A stretch of DNA of 47,128 nucleotides, taken from contig CALFSX010000207.1 of the NCBI GenBank assembly GCA_937916515.1, positions 1-47,128 of the forward strand, given 5' to 3'. Position numbers and translations under genes: made by a program. This stretch comes from an uncultured Planctomycetaceae bacterium. GTDB lineage: Bacteria; Planctomycetota; Planctomycetia; Planctomycetales; Planctomycetaceae. The notes under the pieces were generated by a model. That model made no database searches. It saw only the letters and a list, made by a program, of their open reading frames with translations, and was not told the origin of the DNA. Below, one piece after another: positions 17,393-27,031 of the stretch. The first letter of the stretch is position 1. Every line of letters begins with the position of its first letter.

Positions 17393-19540
17393 TCAGGCCA
17401 CCAGCAATTTATGAACAAAGCTGGTGCATTTACGATACGCCCACGCGGCCACCGATTCGTATCTTCTTGGCAGTTGCAGGTTAACGCGAGCTCCGTGTTT
17501 AACCAGTTGCAGCACGTTGTCGTTGGGTTCAATGTCAACTTGAAAGACGGGTTCCATTGGCTGGCCATTGGCTGGGTTAATCAATATTTCGCCGCCTGCA
17601 ATATAAGTTAGTGCGACTTTGTCGAAGACGAGTTCCGCTGCCGGTTCAATGCTGACGATGTGTCCCGTGTGAGTATCCATCGATTGCCCCGGAATGCGAA
17701 ACCTGACCTCGGTGTTGAGTTGTTTCTGGATGCTGCCCAGCTGTTCTTCGTTCAGCCATGTTCTTAGACGAGGTTTGCCGTCAACGACAACGGCCAACGG
17801 CGTGCCTTCATCCAGAAACTTGCCTCGATTTGTTTCGCCGATCAGTTGAACAACCGTGCCATTGTCTGGCGCTGGGATAGTTAACAGCGTGACTCGGCGA
17901 GTCATCTCATCCACTTCGTGCTGAATTTCGGCCACAGTCGCCTGTTGCTGTGTTGCTCGAAACATGTCCACGCCTCGCAGAATTTCGGCACGCAGTTTAG
18001 CTTCCTGAAGATTCATTTTCGCCAGTTGCAGCTGTTCCTGAAGGCGTTCGTTTTTCAGCTGCACCAATGGAGCGTTTGCGGAAACGTGTTCTCCGTCTTT
18101 TACCATTGTTGACTCGAATTCACCAGGAGAATCGACATTGACGTAGTGTTCGATTTCGGCGCCCACCAGCCCTTGAGTCACCACGCCAAATGGTACGGGG
18201 ACAAAGAAGGACGCGACGGGAAGTCCCACCAGCACAGCGGCTGCGACAAGCCTTGCTCGACCTCGCACGGGTTCGGTTTCTTTGCTCTTCAACAAATACG
18301 CCGCCATTTTCGATACTCCCATTCCAAGCGTTGAACAAAAATGAAACGCGGCAAGTCCCAGACCAACCATCGGGAACTTCATGGCAATCATCACGGCGAT
18401 ACTGATGACCAGTGAAAACTTATAGATGGTGGCCGCAATGCCATACCCAACCAGCATGAATCTGGTTCGTAACGAAGCTTCTGTGTTAGCAGGCCTGATT
18501 CCCAGAAACGCTCTGTTCAGCATGCCTTTGATCTGCTGGTCAGCTCGCGGACGCAGATTCTGAATGGAAATCAGTTCGCACAAAATGAAGTATCCATCAA
18601 ACTTCATCAGTGGGTTTGCGTTGAACAGCACAGTTACCAGGCTGGCCATGACAACCAACTGGTACGCACACGACGACAGCATCGGGCTGCTTGAAAACGC
18701 CCAGATGAATACACCGGGAATAAACACGAGGGATTCAAAAAACATGCCGCCGCACATTACGATCAGACGTTTATAGCGTTCCGGAAAGCTCCACGCGGCC
18801 GACGCATCCACATACGCAGCCGGCGTTCCGGCAATCAGAATTGTGCCCATTTCCGGAATGAAGCCTCCGAAAACTTTGCACGCATAACCGTGTCCCAGTT
18901 CGTGCCAGATTTTCAACCCAACAAAAGCCAGCCATAAAAATGGCAGATTCTTTGTCGCCAGAATTCCGTTCAGTGGTTGCACCAAATCGCTGAAGCGACT
19001 TAAGACGACAAAGCCAGCCGCCGCCATTCCCAATAGCCATACCACAAAGAATGCTTTGGTGAACAGCCACGACATCCGATGCATGGTCCGCGTCAGAAAC
19101 TTGTCGGGATTCACTAACGGAATCGTCATGAACAGGAAGCCCATCGCTTTGCCGCGACGCTTCATAGACTGCATTTTTGTATGCTGCTCAAACAGCTTTG
19201 CTCCGTTACTGCCGGGCAGCAACAGCAGGCCGAGCCGCGAAAAACTTAGAATCAGTTCCAGGTACAGTTCTTCTTCGTCGCGATCGAAGTCGCCTTTTGC
19301 AACCTGCGATTCAAAGTTCTGGCCCAGCGTCAGATCTTCGTTCAACGTCGCCAGGGTGCGGTACTGAAAAACGCTGAGACGATGAGTTCTGAACCCGACC
19401 GGATCGTGAACAACGTAAACGGGAGTTCCCTGATAAACCTGACGCGATGACTTCAGGTCGGAGCGCAACGTGACCTTGATCCCTTTGAGTTGCTCTTGGG
19501 GATCGGCGGGAGCACAGGTTGCAGCTGCCGGTGAGGACAT
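17393..19540 (-). CDS. M50 (site-2 protease-like) membrane metallopeptidase fused to HlyD adaptor
   Basis: A 715-residue protein. Residues about 20-115 resemble the small PqqD/winged-helix-like domain often found before M50 domains in this architecture. The membrane part has the zinc-binding motif HELGH at 213-217 and the third-ligand motif NANPLMKFDGYF at 307-318, both as in site-2 proteases, with about eight membrane helices. The C-terminal 220 residues are a HlyD-type adaptor: VDSPGEFESTMVKDGEHVS, a helical hairpin, then LTIPAPDNGTVVQLIGE and a barrel domain. The ATG at 19540 avoids overlap with the upstream gene; an open frame to 19657 would overlap it by 58 bases. Neighbours are two further adaptors and a TolC-like protein. 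Whether it cleaves or moves a substrate cannot be told. Confidence 0.85.
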   Translation of the reverse strand: MSSPAAATCAPADPQEQLKGIKVTLRSDLKSSRQVYQGTPVYVVHDPVGFRTHRLSVFQYRTLATLNEDLTLGQNFESQVAKGDFDRDEEELYLELILSFSRLGLLLLPGSNGAKLFEQHTKMQSMKRRGKAMGFLFMTIPLVNPDKFLTRTMHRMSWLFTKAFFVVWLLGMAAAGFVVLSRFSDLVQPLNGILATKNLPFLWLAFVGLKIWHELGHGYACKVFGGFIPEMGTILIAGTPAAYVDASAAWSFPERYKRLIVMCGGMFFESLVFIPGVFIWAFSSSPMLSSCAYQLVVMASLVTVLFNANPLMKFDGYFILCELISIQNLRPRADQQIKGMLNRAFLGIRPANTEASLRTRFMLVGYGIAATIYKFSLVISIAVMIAMKFPMVGLGLAAFHFCSTLGMGVSKMAAYLLKSKETEPVRGRARLVAAAVLVGLPVASFFVPVPFGVVTQGLVGAEIEHYVNVDSPGEFESTMVKDGEHVSANAPLVQLKNERLQEQLQLAKMNLQEAKLRAEILRGVDMFRATQQQATVAEIQHEVDEMTRRVTLLTIPAPDNGTVVQLIGETNRGKFLDEGTPLAVVVDGKPRLRTWLNEEQLGSIQKQLNTEVRFRIPGQSMDTHTGHIVSIEPAAELVFDKVALTYIAGGEILINPANGQPMEPVFQVDIEPNDNVLQLVKHGARVNLQLPRRYESVAAWAYRKCTSFVHKLLVA

Positions 19541-19599
19541 TGGGTGAAGGAGTTTCGGGGTTCGGGGTTTCGGAATGGGTTCGGGATACGGTGGACCGG

Positions 19600-21579
19600 T
19601 TAGAACCAGAAGTTCATGCGAGCCCAGTCGACGGCTCGATGCATAACGACCCACCAAACGGGGCGTGAAACTGTTTCAATTCTCGCGGTACCTTCCATGC
19701 CGGATTTCATCCATTCCGGACGCAATTCCAGAGGAGCTTGGGCCATAAACACGTTGCGATCCTGAACCGTCATGGCGGCTCCATCGATGTGTTTTAGTTT
19801 GAACTGCTGTTTTTCGGATGGGTGTGAGGCGGCAGAAAAGGTTCCGGCCTGATCTGCGGCAACATAGTTGGCGATATCGTCAGGCACTTCAATTTCCAGC
19901 AGCCAGTTGCCATCAGCAGCAAACTGGAAGATTTCCTGCCCATGCGGAAACATCTGGCCAATTCGCTGTTCCAGGTCAGAAACCACAACAGTGCCATCTG
20001 ACGGTGCGTAGATCTTCGCTTCCTGAATCTGCTTGTTAATGGAATTAGCCTGAGTTTGCAGCACATTGATTCTGGACCGCGCAAGTGCTGCCAGCGTTAT
20101 GTCTTCGTCTTCCATCGCCTGGCGGATTTCCACCTGAGTTGAGTTGATTTGGCGAGTCAGCGAATTCAGCTGTAGCTGTAAATCTGTGGTATCGAATTCC
20201 ACCAGCAATGTTCCGGCAGTCACTTCCTGGCCAGGACGCACATGGACGCTTTGCAGTTTTCCGTTGAACGGTGCCGCAAAGTGTCGCAGGTCTTCTGCGG
20301 TGACTCGAGTTCTTAAAATTGGCCGATAGGTGAGAGTGCCGAACAGAAACCACAACACTGCCGCAGCAACGCAGCCATAGGCGATCCTTCTGCCCATAGT
20401 GCCCTGTTGCAGCGTTTGCGTCGCCGTGGTGCCAACCGCGTGCTTCAGCTGAGCACGCAGCGGGCGATTAGCCTGTTCGACCACTCGTAAAGCCGCACCA
20501 TACGGAGACAGCATTTGCTGCAGTCCGTCAATTTCTTCTTTCCTGAACGGCCTGGTGGACGAGCGGCGAATACTGATGACGCCTGTGATCTTTTCACCCT
20601 GCTTTAGTGGAATCGAACAGACAGACGAGTGATTAGTGTCGGCCGACCACTGCTGATGAATGGGCATGGCGTCCGGCTGGTCGTCCAGCTTTTCACGCTG
20701 TACCAAGACGAAGTTGCCGTGATCGAGGCATTCTTCCATAGACTGCCGCACAATCGCTACGCCGGGACTGCTGGCCTTGAAGTCAGCGAAGCCGGAGATC
20801 GCTTCAACCAAGATTCTCTGGCCCTTTTCCATGCCAAAAATGACCTGTTCAGCCTGCAATTGCCCGCACAGCGAATTGACAATCGAATAGCCGAATTCTT
20901 TGGTTGACTTGAACTGAGCGGCTTTCGACAGCGCGGTTGCCTCGTGAATTGCCGCCACACTCGCAGCCGTTGCTGCGACGGCTTCTGGACTTACTGCCTG
21001 TTGATTTGCTGCCTGTTGATTCAATCCCGCAGCGGCGGCTTGCTTTTGTTGTGCGGCCAGACTTTGCGTCTTGGCGATCAATACGGCTGAAGCCATGGAC
21101 GTGATACCGTCCAGTTGCGGCAATACGATCTCCGCTCTGTGGCTGTTGCCGGTTAACATCAGCGTAACGATGCCGTCTGCCGTGTTGTCAGCGATGTTCA
21201 TGATTGGAGCGGCCAGCAGAGTCATCATCTGGTTGCCGCGTTCGTAACGCTTCAGCTTTGGTTCCACAGCGCCATCGGCAAGCATCGATGCTGACAACGG
21301 CTGCAGATATTCGGTGCTGAAACGGTTCGCAAGATCACGCGTCATACGAACATCGTGAGTTGTCTGTTCCTGTGTTGTGTCACCCACTTTGAAATCAACG
21401 CGAGCCACGCTGGCGTGAAATCTGTCCGCACTGATTCTCATAATCTTTTCATAGAACGCCTGTCGAGACGGGCATTCCAACATCAGATCGCGAATTTGTG
21501 TGCTGAGACTTCGCGCGGCAGAAACAGCAGGCTGAGGCTGTGCCGGCGTGGATTCAGGATTGACGGATTGAGTTGTCAT
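19600..21579 (-). CDS. GAF-domain protein fused to HlyD-type adaptor
   Basis: A 659-residue protein (start MTTQSVNPEST; the frame is open upstream to 21642 but those residues look non-coding). The cytoplasmic part has two GAF-like regions: about 20-170, less clear, and about 215-375, clearer, with FGYSIVNSLCGQL and TGVISIRRSSTRPFRKEEI. A single membrane helix follows at about 397-416. The C-terminal part is a periplasmic HlyD adaptor with FAAPFNGKLQSVHVRPGQEV and AKIYAPSDGTVVVSDLEQR. This would put a small-molecule-sensing domain inside the cell and an adaptor outside in one chain. It is the first gene of the three-adaptor set and lies divergent from the TolC-like gene. Confidence 0.85.
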   Translation of the reverse strand: MTTQSVNPESTPAQPQPAVSAARSLSTQIRDLMLECPSRQAFYEKIMRISADRFHASVARVDFKVGDTTQEQTTHDVRMTRDLANRFSTEYLQPLSASMLADGAVEPKLKRYERGNQMMTLLAAPIMNIADNTADGIVTLMLTGNSHRAEIVLPQLDGITSMASAVLIAKTQSLAAQQKQAAAAGLNQQAANQQAVSPEAVAATAASVAAIHEATALSKAAQFKSTKEFGYSIVNSLCGQLQAEQVIFGMEKGQRILVEAISGFADFKASSPGVAIVRQSMEECLDHGNFVLVQREKLDDQPDAMPIHQQWSADTNHSSVCSIPLKQGEKITGVISIRRSSTRPFRKEEIDGLQQMLSPYGAALRVVEQANRPLRAQLKHAVGTTATQTLQQGTMGRRIAYGCVAAAVLWFLFGTLTYRPILRTRVTAEDLRHFAAPFNGKLQSVHVRPGQEVTAGTLLVEFDTTDLQLQLNSLTRQINSTQVEIRQAMEDEDITLAALARSRINVLQTQANSINKQIQEAKIYAPSDGTVVVSDLEQRIGQMFPHGQEIFQFAADGNWLLEIEVPDDIANYVAADQAGTFSAASHPSEKQQFKLKHIDGAAMTVQDRNVFMAQAPLELRPEWMKSGMEGTARIETVSRPVWWVVMHRAVDWARMNFWF

Positions 21580-22001
21580 GTTGTGCTGCTGTCCAGAACG
21601 ACCATCAGGATCGTGCGTCACCACGTATCTGCAGAGCTTCAATGTTGGATGTCAGCTTGAATTGCGAATCACGTGATTCAACTGACTCCGTTGCGACCCA
21701 GGTGCCGCAACAAAAATTGACGCCCCAATTGCTATGTTTATTTGAAGGCAGGTTGCACAAGAATCGCTGTCAGCGCATTTCTGGCGCGATCCGCGCAATC
21801 AGGCTTCATGTGCAAATAGACAACATAAACCGTGCAGCGGCTGATGTTTCATTTTGGCAACATGGGTATCTGGCAGACGGTTCGTAGAATATTCCGATTC
21901 TATGGGTTGGCTAAGACTGTGTTGCTCTTGCGCAGTGGAAACCGTAGAGGTGATATCCTCCATACAATCAGAAAACTCAAGCTGACCGGTCCAACCAGTC
22001 G
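21580..22001. promoter_or_regulatory. Divergent promoter region between adaptor operon and TolC-like gene
   Basis: 422 bases separate the start of the GAF-HlyD gene (minus) from the TolC-like gene (plus). Both promoters must lie here. The clearest element is a perfect 14-base palindrome listed separately at 21666-21679. I could not assign -35/-10 boxes with confidence. Confidence 0.5.
21666..21679. promoter_or_regulatory. Perfect 14-bp palindrome, possible operator
   Basis: The sequence gaatcacgtgattc reads the same on both strands. It sits 87 bases upstream of the GAF-HlyD start within the divergent control region, a typical place for a dimeric repressor or activator site shared by both transcription units. 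No regulator gene is adjacent, so the factor is unknown. A 14-base perfect palindrome is unlikely but not impossible by chance in 422 bases. Confidence 0.35.
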
Positions 22002-24674
22002 ATGAAGTCCCCGAACCGTCGGCGTAGATTGAAAGAAAGACCGGGAATAATCGTGCAGCAACGATCCAAAACACTTCTGGAAAGAATTGCTGACGCAGCT
22101 CGCCGCACGAGCTCCGGCGAGTTCTGCCGATGTGGTCTGGCGGGAATTGCAATGCTTGGCAGTCTGGCAGGCGCTGTGGCTCAGGAATCTCGGTCAGTAC
22201 CGAACCCGCTTCAGGCTCCGCAAAGCCGAAGTTCGCAAGCCGTGGCAGCAGATTACCGAACGGTCGACCAGCAGAATAAATCGCTGGAAACTCAGCAGAC
22301 TTCCGGCGTGTTTCAACAGTGGTTTGCACCGGAACCCACAGCTAACCCCATTGCAGCGGCCAACGTTGTTGGTTCGCCGCAGCTGCCGCATTCAGCTGGC
22401 CAGGCCTATGCTGGCAGACTTCAGGTATCTCCGCAGTATCACGACGGCTCTCAGCGATATCAGCAATCACCCGCAAGTTTGCAGATGCAGCCCGCACTGC
22501 CTCTACAAACTTATAGTGCTGATTCCGGCTTGAGCATGAACGGCGTGAGCACGAACGGCAGGCCGGAAGAAGCCGCAGCCGGAGTTGTGTCGCGACAAGC
22601 AAACGCCGTCGGAACGGCGCCGCCGCAGTCGCCGCCGCCGATTCACGTTTATCCGAAAGGCATACAACTGAAAGGCGATGACTCTGAAGTGACGCTGCCC
22701 TACCGTTCTGTTTCGTCGCAGCAAACCTTCGTGCCTTCATCGCAGGGAGGCCACAGCTTTGGCAATCCGGTTCCGCTGCCGGTGCCTTCAATGCAGCTGC
22801 CGCCGATGCAGCCGTGGGCGAATTCGGGTGATCGGTCAAACGGTGGCTCAACCGCAGGAAACTTCGATCAGCAGGCAACTCCACTACTTCAGAACATGCC
22901 TGATGCTGTCGGTGGGCAAACTCTTCCCGTTCCGTTTGAACCACCAACCACACTACAGCTGCCGCCCGGCTCGGACGCTGGTGGCGTAAACGGTGACACT
23001 CACTTGCCTTCCCGGTCAGATAATCACGTCGATTCCGTTCCGATGGGCGACGATTTGTCGTGGTGGGAAAATGACATCACAACGTCCATTCTGCGAGATC
23101 GCCAGCCGCTGCCGATGTCGCTGCAGCAGTGTCTGGGCTTAGCCATGTCTGAAGCTCCGGAACTTCAGATTCTGAAGTCAGACTGGTACATTCAGCAATT
23201 GGAAGTGACTCGCCGAGATGCCGCGTTTGACTGGACGGGCTTTGTGAATTCGGTCTGGAACCGCGACAGCACGCCTGTCGGCAGTCAACTGGACGGAGCC
23301 ACAGGCCGACTTCGCAGTCGAACGGCCAGCGCTACTGGCGGCATTAGAAGACTGAATCGCGATGGTGCTGAAGTCGAGCTTTCCCAGAACATGGGCATTC
23401 GTTCCAGCAATTCGCAGTTCATTAATCCGAACAATCAGGGAAATTCGCGTCTGGCGTTGCAGTACGAACGACCTTTGCTGCGAGGCGCAGGGGAAGACTA
23501 CAATACCGCCACTGTAAAGCTCGCTGAAATTGACAAAGACACCGCGTTCGATCGTTTTCGAGCTGGCGTGCAGGACCACTTGCTGGAAACGGCAACCGCG
23601 TATTGGGCGTTGGTGCTGCGTCGGGGGCGATTTGTGCAGGCCGTTTCTTCATGGGATCGATCGAAAGCCATTGCAGAAGAAATGGCTACGCGAGTTGACA
23701 TCGACGTTACCCCGACGATGCTCGACCGCACGCGTTCGGAAGTCGCCAACCGACTGGCAAATTCCATCAGAGCCGAGCATGAAGTGCTGGCGGCTCAGGA
23801 CGCGCTGCTACGGTTGATTTATGGAGCTCGCTTTACGGAATTCACCAGCAGCGAAGTGGTCACAGAAACGCTTCCGATGAAAGCGGCCACCCCACTGGAA
23901 CCGGAATCGCAGATTCAAACAGCACTCGCCAGTCGCCCGGAAGTTCATCGTTCGATTCGAGAGATCAAAGCGGCAGCTGTCAGATATCATGTTGCTGAAA
24001 ACGAAGTTCTGCCGGTGTTGAACCTGGTGCTGACTGGCTATGTCGCCGGACTTCGTGGAAACAACGACATCGGCGGTTCGTTTCTGAATCAGTTTTCGCA
24101 AGGTGAACCGGGAGCAGGGATTGCTCTTAACTACGAACTTCCCTATCGCAATCGAGCTGCCAATGCTGCTGCCGAACAGGGCAAGGTTTCGATTAAACGT
24201 ATGCAGGCTCAGCTGGAAGCGACCATCGCGGACGTGACTGAAGACGTACGTGCTCAGGTGATCGAACGCAATCTGAACGGTGCCGTGCTGCAGCAGCAAT
24301 TGGAATCGTTGGCCCGCAATAAGCGAATGTTGCAGCATACTCATGCTCGCCGCGAAGCCTTGGCCGACGGAACTCGCGTGGCCGATTTGTATCTGGAAAA
24401 TCTGTTGCAGATGCAAAGCCGCCTGGAAAACGCGGAATTCACGTACCTGCAGTCTCAGGTGCGTTTTGCCATTGCAGACAACGGACTACTGCGTGCAATC
24501 GCTTCTTTGGACACGATTGCAGAACAATACGGTGGAGCCTGTGAACCCGGTATTATGGGAACGGCCGCCTCAGCCGGAATGCATGCCGGTCCCGCTCTAA
24601 ACATCGACGACGTGCAGCAGGCACTGGCGGTGCCGTCGAATGGCGGCGTGCTGCCCGCATCGTATCGCCAGTAG
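22002..24674 (+). CDS. TolC-family outer membrane efflux protein with long Gln/Pro-rich N-terminal region
   Basis: An 890-residue protein. A hydrophobic segment at about 45-60 (GLAGIAMLGSLAGAVA) after a basic stretch is the export signal. Residues about 65-360 are low-complexity, rich in Gln, Pro and Ser, and not found in ordinary TolC proteins (about 450-500 residues). Residues about 370-850 are the outer membrane efflux protein repeat pair: LQQCLGLAMSEAPELQILKS at the start of the first half and a second half beginning near ASRPEVHRSIREIKAAAVRY, with the long alternating helices of a TolC barrel-tunnel. It is divergent from the three-adaptor operon and is the likely outer membrane channel for it. 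An alternative start a few codons downstream is possible. Confidence 0.85.
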   Translation: MKSPNRRRRLKERPGIIVQQRSKTLLERIADAARRTSSGEFCRCGLAGIAMLGSLAGAVAQESRSVPNPLQAPQSRSSQAVAADYRTVDQQNKSLETQQTSGVFQQWFAPEPTANPIAAANVVGSPQLPHSAGQAYAGRLQVSPQYHDGSQRYQQSPASLQMQPALPLQTYSADSGLSMNGVSTNGRPEEAAAGVVSRQANAVGTAPPQSPPPIHVYPKGIQLKGDDSEVTLPYRSVSSQQTFVPSSQGGHSFGNPVPLPVPSMQLPPMQPWANSGDRSNGGSTAGNFDQQATPLLQNMPDAVGGQTLPVPFEPPTTLQLPPGSDAGGVNGDTHLPSRSDNHVDSVPMGDDLSWWENDITTSILRDRQPLPMSLQQCLGLAMSEAPELQILKSDWYIQQLEVTRRDAAFDWTGFVNSVWNRDSTPVGSQLDGATGRLRSRTASATGGIRRLNRDGAEVELSQNMGIRSSNSQFINPNNQGNSRLALQYERPLLRGAGEDYNTATVKLAEIDKDTAFDRFRAGVQDHLLETATAYWALVLRRGRFVQAVSSWDRSKAIAEEMATRVDIDVTPTMLDRTRSEVANRLANSIRAEHEVLAAQDALLRLIYGARFTEFTSSEVVTETLPMKAATPLEPESQIQTALASRPEVHRSIREIKAAAVRYHVAENEVLPVLNLVLTGYVAGLRGNNDIGGSFLNQFSQGEPGAGIALNYELPYRNRAANAAAEQGKVSIKRMQAQLEATIADVTEDVRAQVIERNLNGAVLQQQLESLARNKRMLQHTHARREALADGTRVADLYLENLLQMQSRLENAEFTYLQSQVRFAIADNGLLRAIASLDTIAEQYGGACEPGIMGTAASAGMHAGPALNIDDVQQALAVPSNGGVLPASYRQ

Positions 24675-24946
24675 CCGCAGCGTCACATCGACACGTTTTG
24701 TTCCGTTTGCCAACTGCGGCTTCATTGACAGCAGGCACCACGTCTTCGAAGAAGGCATGCGACGCGGGGAAAAGCCCGGAAATAAGCCCCCTGTTTAACC
24801 CGGGTCGTAGAACCGGTTGTACGGCCTGGTCAAACAATCACAGGGCAACAATCACGCAACGCATGGTCGCATAGCAAGACTTGCCTGCATGGCCCCCGTC
24901 GCATTTTAGGAACTGCGATTTTCCGAAACTGCGATGAATCGACGCC

Positions 24947-26356
24947 CTAATTCTCGTCCCAAATCTGAGCGATGCGTTTTACGACCGGATGAATCGACTG
25001 GTTGGCACCAACCAGTGTTGCGTCCATCACGCTTGAATCGTTCCAGTTCAGGCAGAAGAATCCAGACACGCGTTCTTTCGACAGGCACATCAGCATCAGG
25101 TCTTCAATGATATCAGACTGCCATGCGACCAGTTCTGCGACATCGTCGTTATCGCGGCATCGCTCCGGCAATGCGACCATCACGTTGATTGGCAGTTGTA
25201 ACAGTGACCAATGGTCGAGCAATTGAGACACATACAACATGTCGCGCTGCAGGCTGTGAATTTCTCCGTTGCCAAAACGCAGGTCCAGGTTAATTTCAGC
25301 CAGGCTCGCACCACTGCGTCGCAGAGTGTCCACAAACTGAATTGGAGGCAACCTGTTTTCGGTTGTGCTGAGATATTCACCCCATGGCTGAATCACTCGC
25401 AGACTGATCTGAATCTGTTCGTCAACGGCCTGAGCCGCTTCAGCCGCGCGGATAATCAGATTCAGGCGTTGTTCTTCTGATAGTTCGTTTTCGCCGCCGC
25501 AGTTGGCTCCACAAACGATTTCCCAGTGGCGAATGCGGCCAACGTATCGTCCGACGACTGTTTCGACGAAGTCTGCTGTGAAGCTCTGCAGATTCACCAG
25601 GTCGCTTTTCCAGGACATCATCCATCCAGGAAAACAGGTCGACGAAAGATCCAGCAGGGGTCCACCCATGATGAACAGATTTCGCTGAACCGCCCAGTCA
25701 ACCATGGCGTCCAGCTGTTCCCACTGGTAGTCGCCATCGTTGGGTTCCACAATGTCCCAGCGAGTTCGGACGATAATCGCGTTAAACGCTTTCAGAAATT
25801 CGTCTTCGCTTTCCGGCGGAGAAATCAGGCGGCAACCCACAAACATGGGAATCCGGCTGGTGCGTTGGGTGCGATAGGCGATTCTTTGAGACGTGTAGAC
25901 CAGCACCAGTAAATCGATGGCATCTTGCGTGAGTTGAATTGACTTGATGGCTGCCGCAGAGGAATCGTCGGCAAAAATGCTGCCTCGAAATGCTTCGTGT
26001 GCCAGGTGGATTGTTCGATCCAGTTCTTCCGTGCTTTTTAGTCCTGCACCGGTCCACAAAGAATAGAAATTTCTGAGTCGTGCCAATTCGCCGCGAGCCA
26101 GTTCGGTTTCGAGGCTGTAGACAAATTGGTTTTCTCTTAACGACGTCGTTTGAATGATCAGCTGGCGTCCGTTCAGGTTACACAAAATGCGTAACTTGCT
26201 GCTGTCCGTTTGACCGCGATAGCAACTTAGAAGTCCGTCGTTGAACTGACACTGAGCCGCGATGACTCGACCATCAAACGTCACGAAATCAGCCTTGCTG
26301 ATTTCTGACTGTACGATGAAATCGTTGGAATCGACGTTGAACTGAATCAAACCCAT
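24947..26356 (-). CDS. GH10-like (beta-xylanase fold) protein, probably catalytically inactive
   Basis: A 469-residue protein with no signal peptide (start MGLIQFNVDSND; the open frame to 26524 adds unlikely residues). The C-terminal 290 residues follow the GH10 TIM-barrel order: IVRTRWDIVEPNDGDYQWEQ near 194-213, FIMGGPLLDL, FPGWM, then HWEIVCGAN at about 277-285 and EINLDLRFG at about 354-362. In true GH10 enzymes the strand-4 motif is W(D/E)xxNE, whose Glu is the acid/base; here it reads WEIVCG. The nucleophile Glu of the ITELD motif also appears to be absent. The N-terminal 150 residues are a separate beta-rich domain. It stands alone and converges on the TolC-like gene. A binding or scaffold role, or a changed mechanism, is inferred. 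Confidence 0.7.
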   Translation of the reverse strand: MGLIQFNVDSNDFIVQSEISKADFVTFDGRVIAAQCQFNDGLLSCYRGQTDSSKLRILCNLNGRQLIIQTTSLRENQFVYSLETELARGELARLRNFYSLWTGAGLKSTEELDRTIHLAHEAFRGSIFADDSSAAAIKSIQLTQDAIDLLVLVYTSQRIAYRTQRTSRIPMFVGCRLISPPESEDEFLKAFNAIIVRTRWDIVEPNDGDYQWEQLDAMVDWAVQRNLFIMGGPLLDLSSTCFPGWMMSWKSDLVNLQSFTADFVETVVGRYVGRIRHWEIVCGANCGGENELSEEQRLNLIIRAAEAAQAVDEQIQISLRVIQPWGEYLSTTENRLPPIQFVDTLRRSGASLAEINLDLRFGNGEIHSLQRDMLYVSQLLDHWSLLQLPINVMVALPERCRDNDDVAELVAWQSDIIEDLMLMCLSKERVSGFFCLNWNDSSVMDATLVGANQSIHPVVKRIAQIWDEN

Positions 26357-27031
26357 GTTGTGGTGGCCCTTGGGCCTTCCTTGCTGTTGCGTCCTGAACT
26401 GACTCGATGCTGTTGGCGTGGACCTGTAAGCCTTACCAACAAATTCGCGATTTTCGCCGTTCGGACACCATGTCCTTTCGGGCCCCGCAAATTCTGATGA
26501 GGTGACAGCCTGATCGGCGTCCACTATACCTGCAACTGAGTCTAACTAAAATTGCCCGATGCGGCCAATCGTTCTGTCGACAGTTATTCGAAGTTGATAT
26601 TTCAGCTTATGGTTTCCTGTGAACGTGTTTTTGCAATCGACCGGCCATGTTTCGTTGCAGTTTTGCTGAATTCCATGGCGTTGTTCGGAATCGTATTAAC
26701 AGGTAAACTGCGAATCCGTGCCAATGACAAACGATTCCGACAGAGCGGTTTAGAATCGCCCCTTGACAGGCACTTCGCCTTGTGAATGTAAAAAAATTGG
26801 CCGCAATGGGCAGTCTGTGACTCCGCTGGATATCCAAGACCACAGAAAGCTTGCTATTCTGGAGCAGGCTATCAGCTATTCGCGATGGAATGTCTCGCGA
26901 ATTGGGGTGCTTGGAATCTGAACATCGTTGCTTCCGTGGCAAATATCGTGTGCTTGTTAAAAGTGGGGATTGTCCCCACTGATTCGTTTTGAGTTCGCGA
27001 CAGCAATCTGCTGTAGAGAAGTGCAATCGTC
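26357..27031. other. Non-coding gap between GH10-like gene and purC
   Basis: About 675 bases between two divergent genes. Several short frames occur but none shows a domain, a signal peptide or a plausible ribosome binding site. It must contain the promoters of both flanking genes. Nothing else was recognised. Confidence 0.55.

Noticed and set aside
16303-24674. Complete tripartite efflux pump
   Set aside because: No ABC ATPase or RND transporter gene is in the cluster; the M50 domain is not a known pump.
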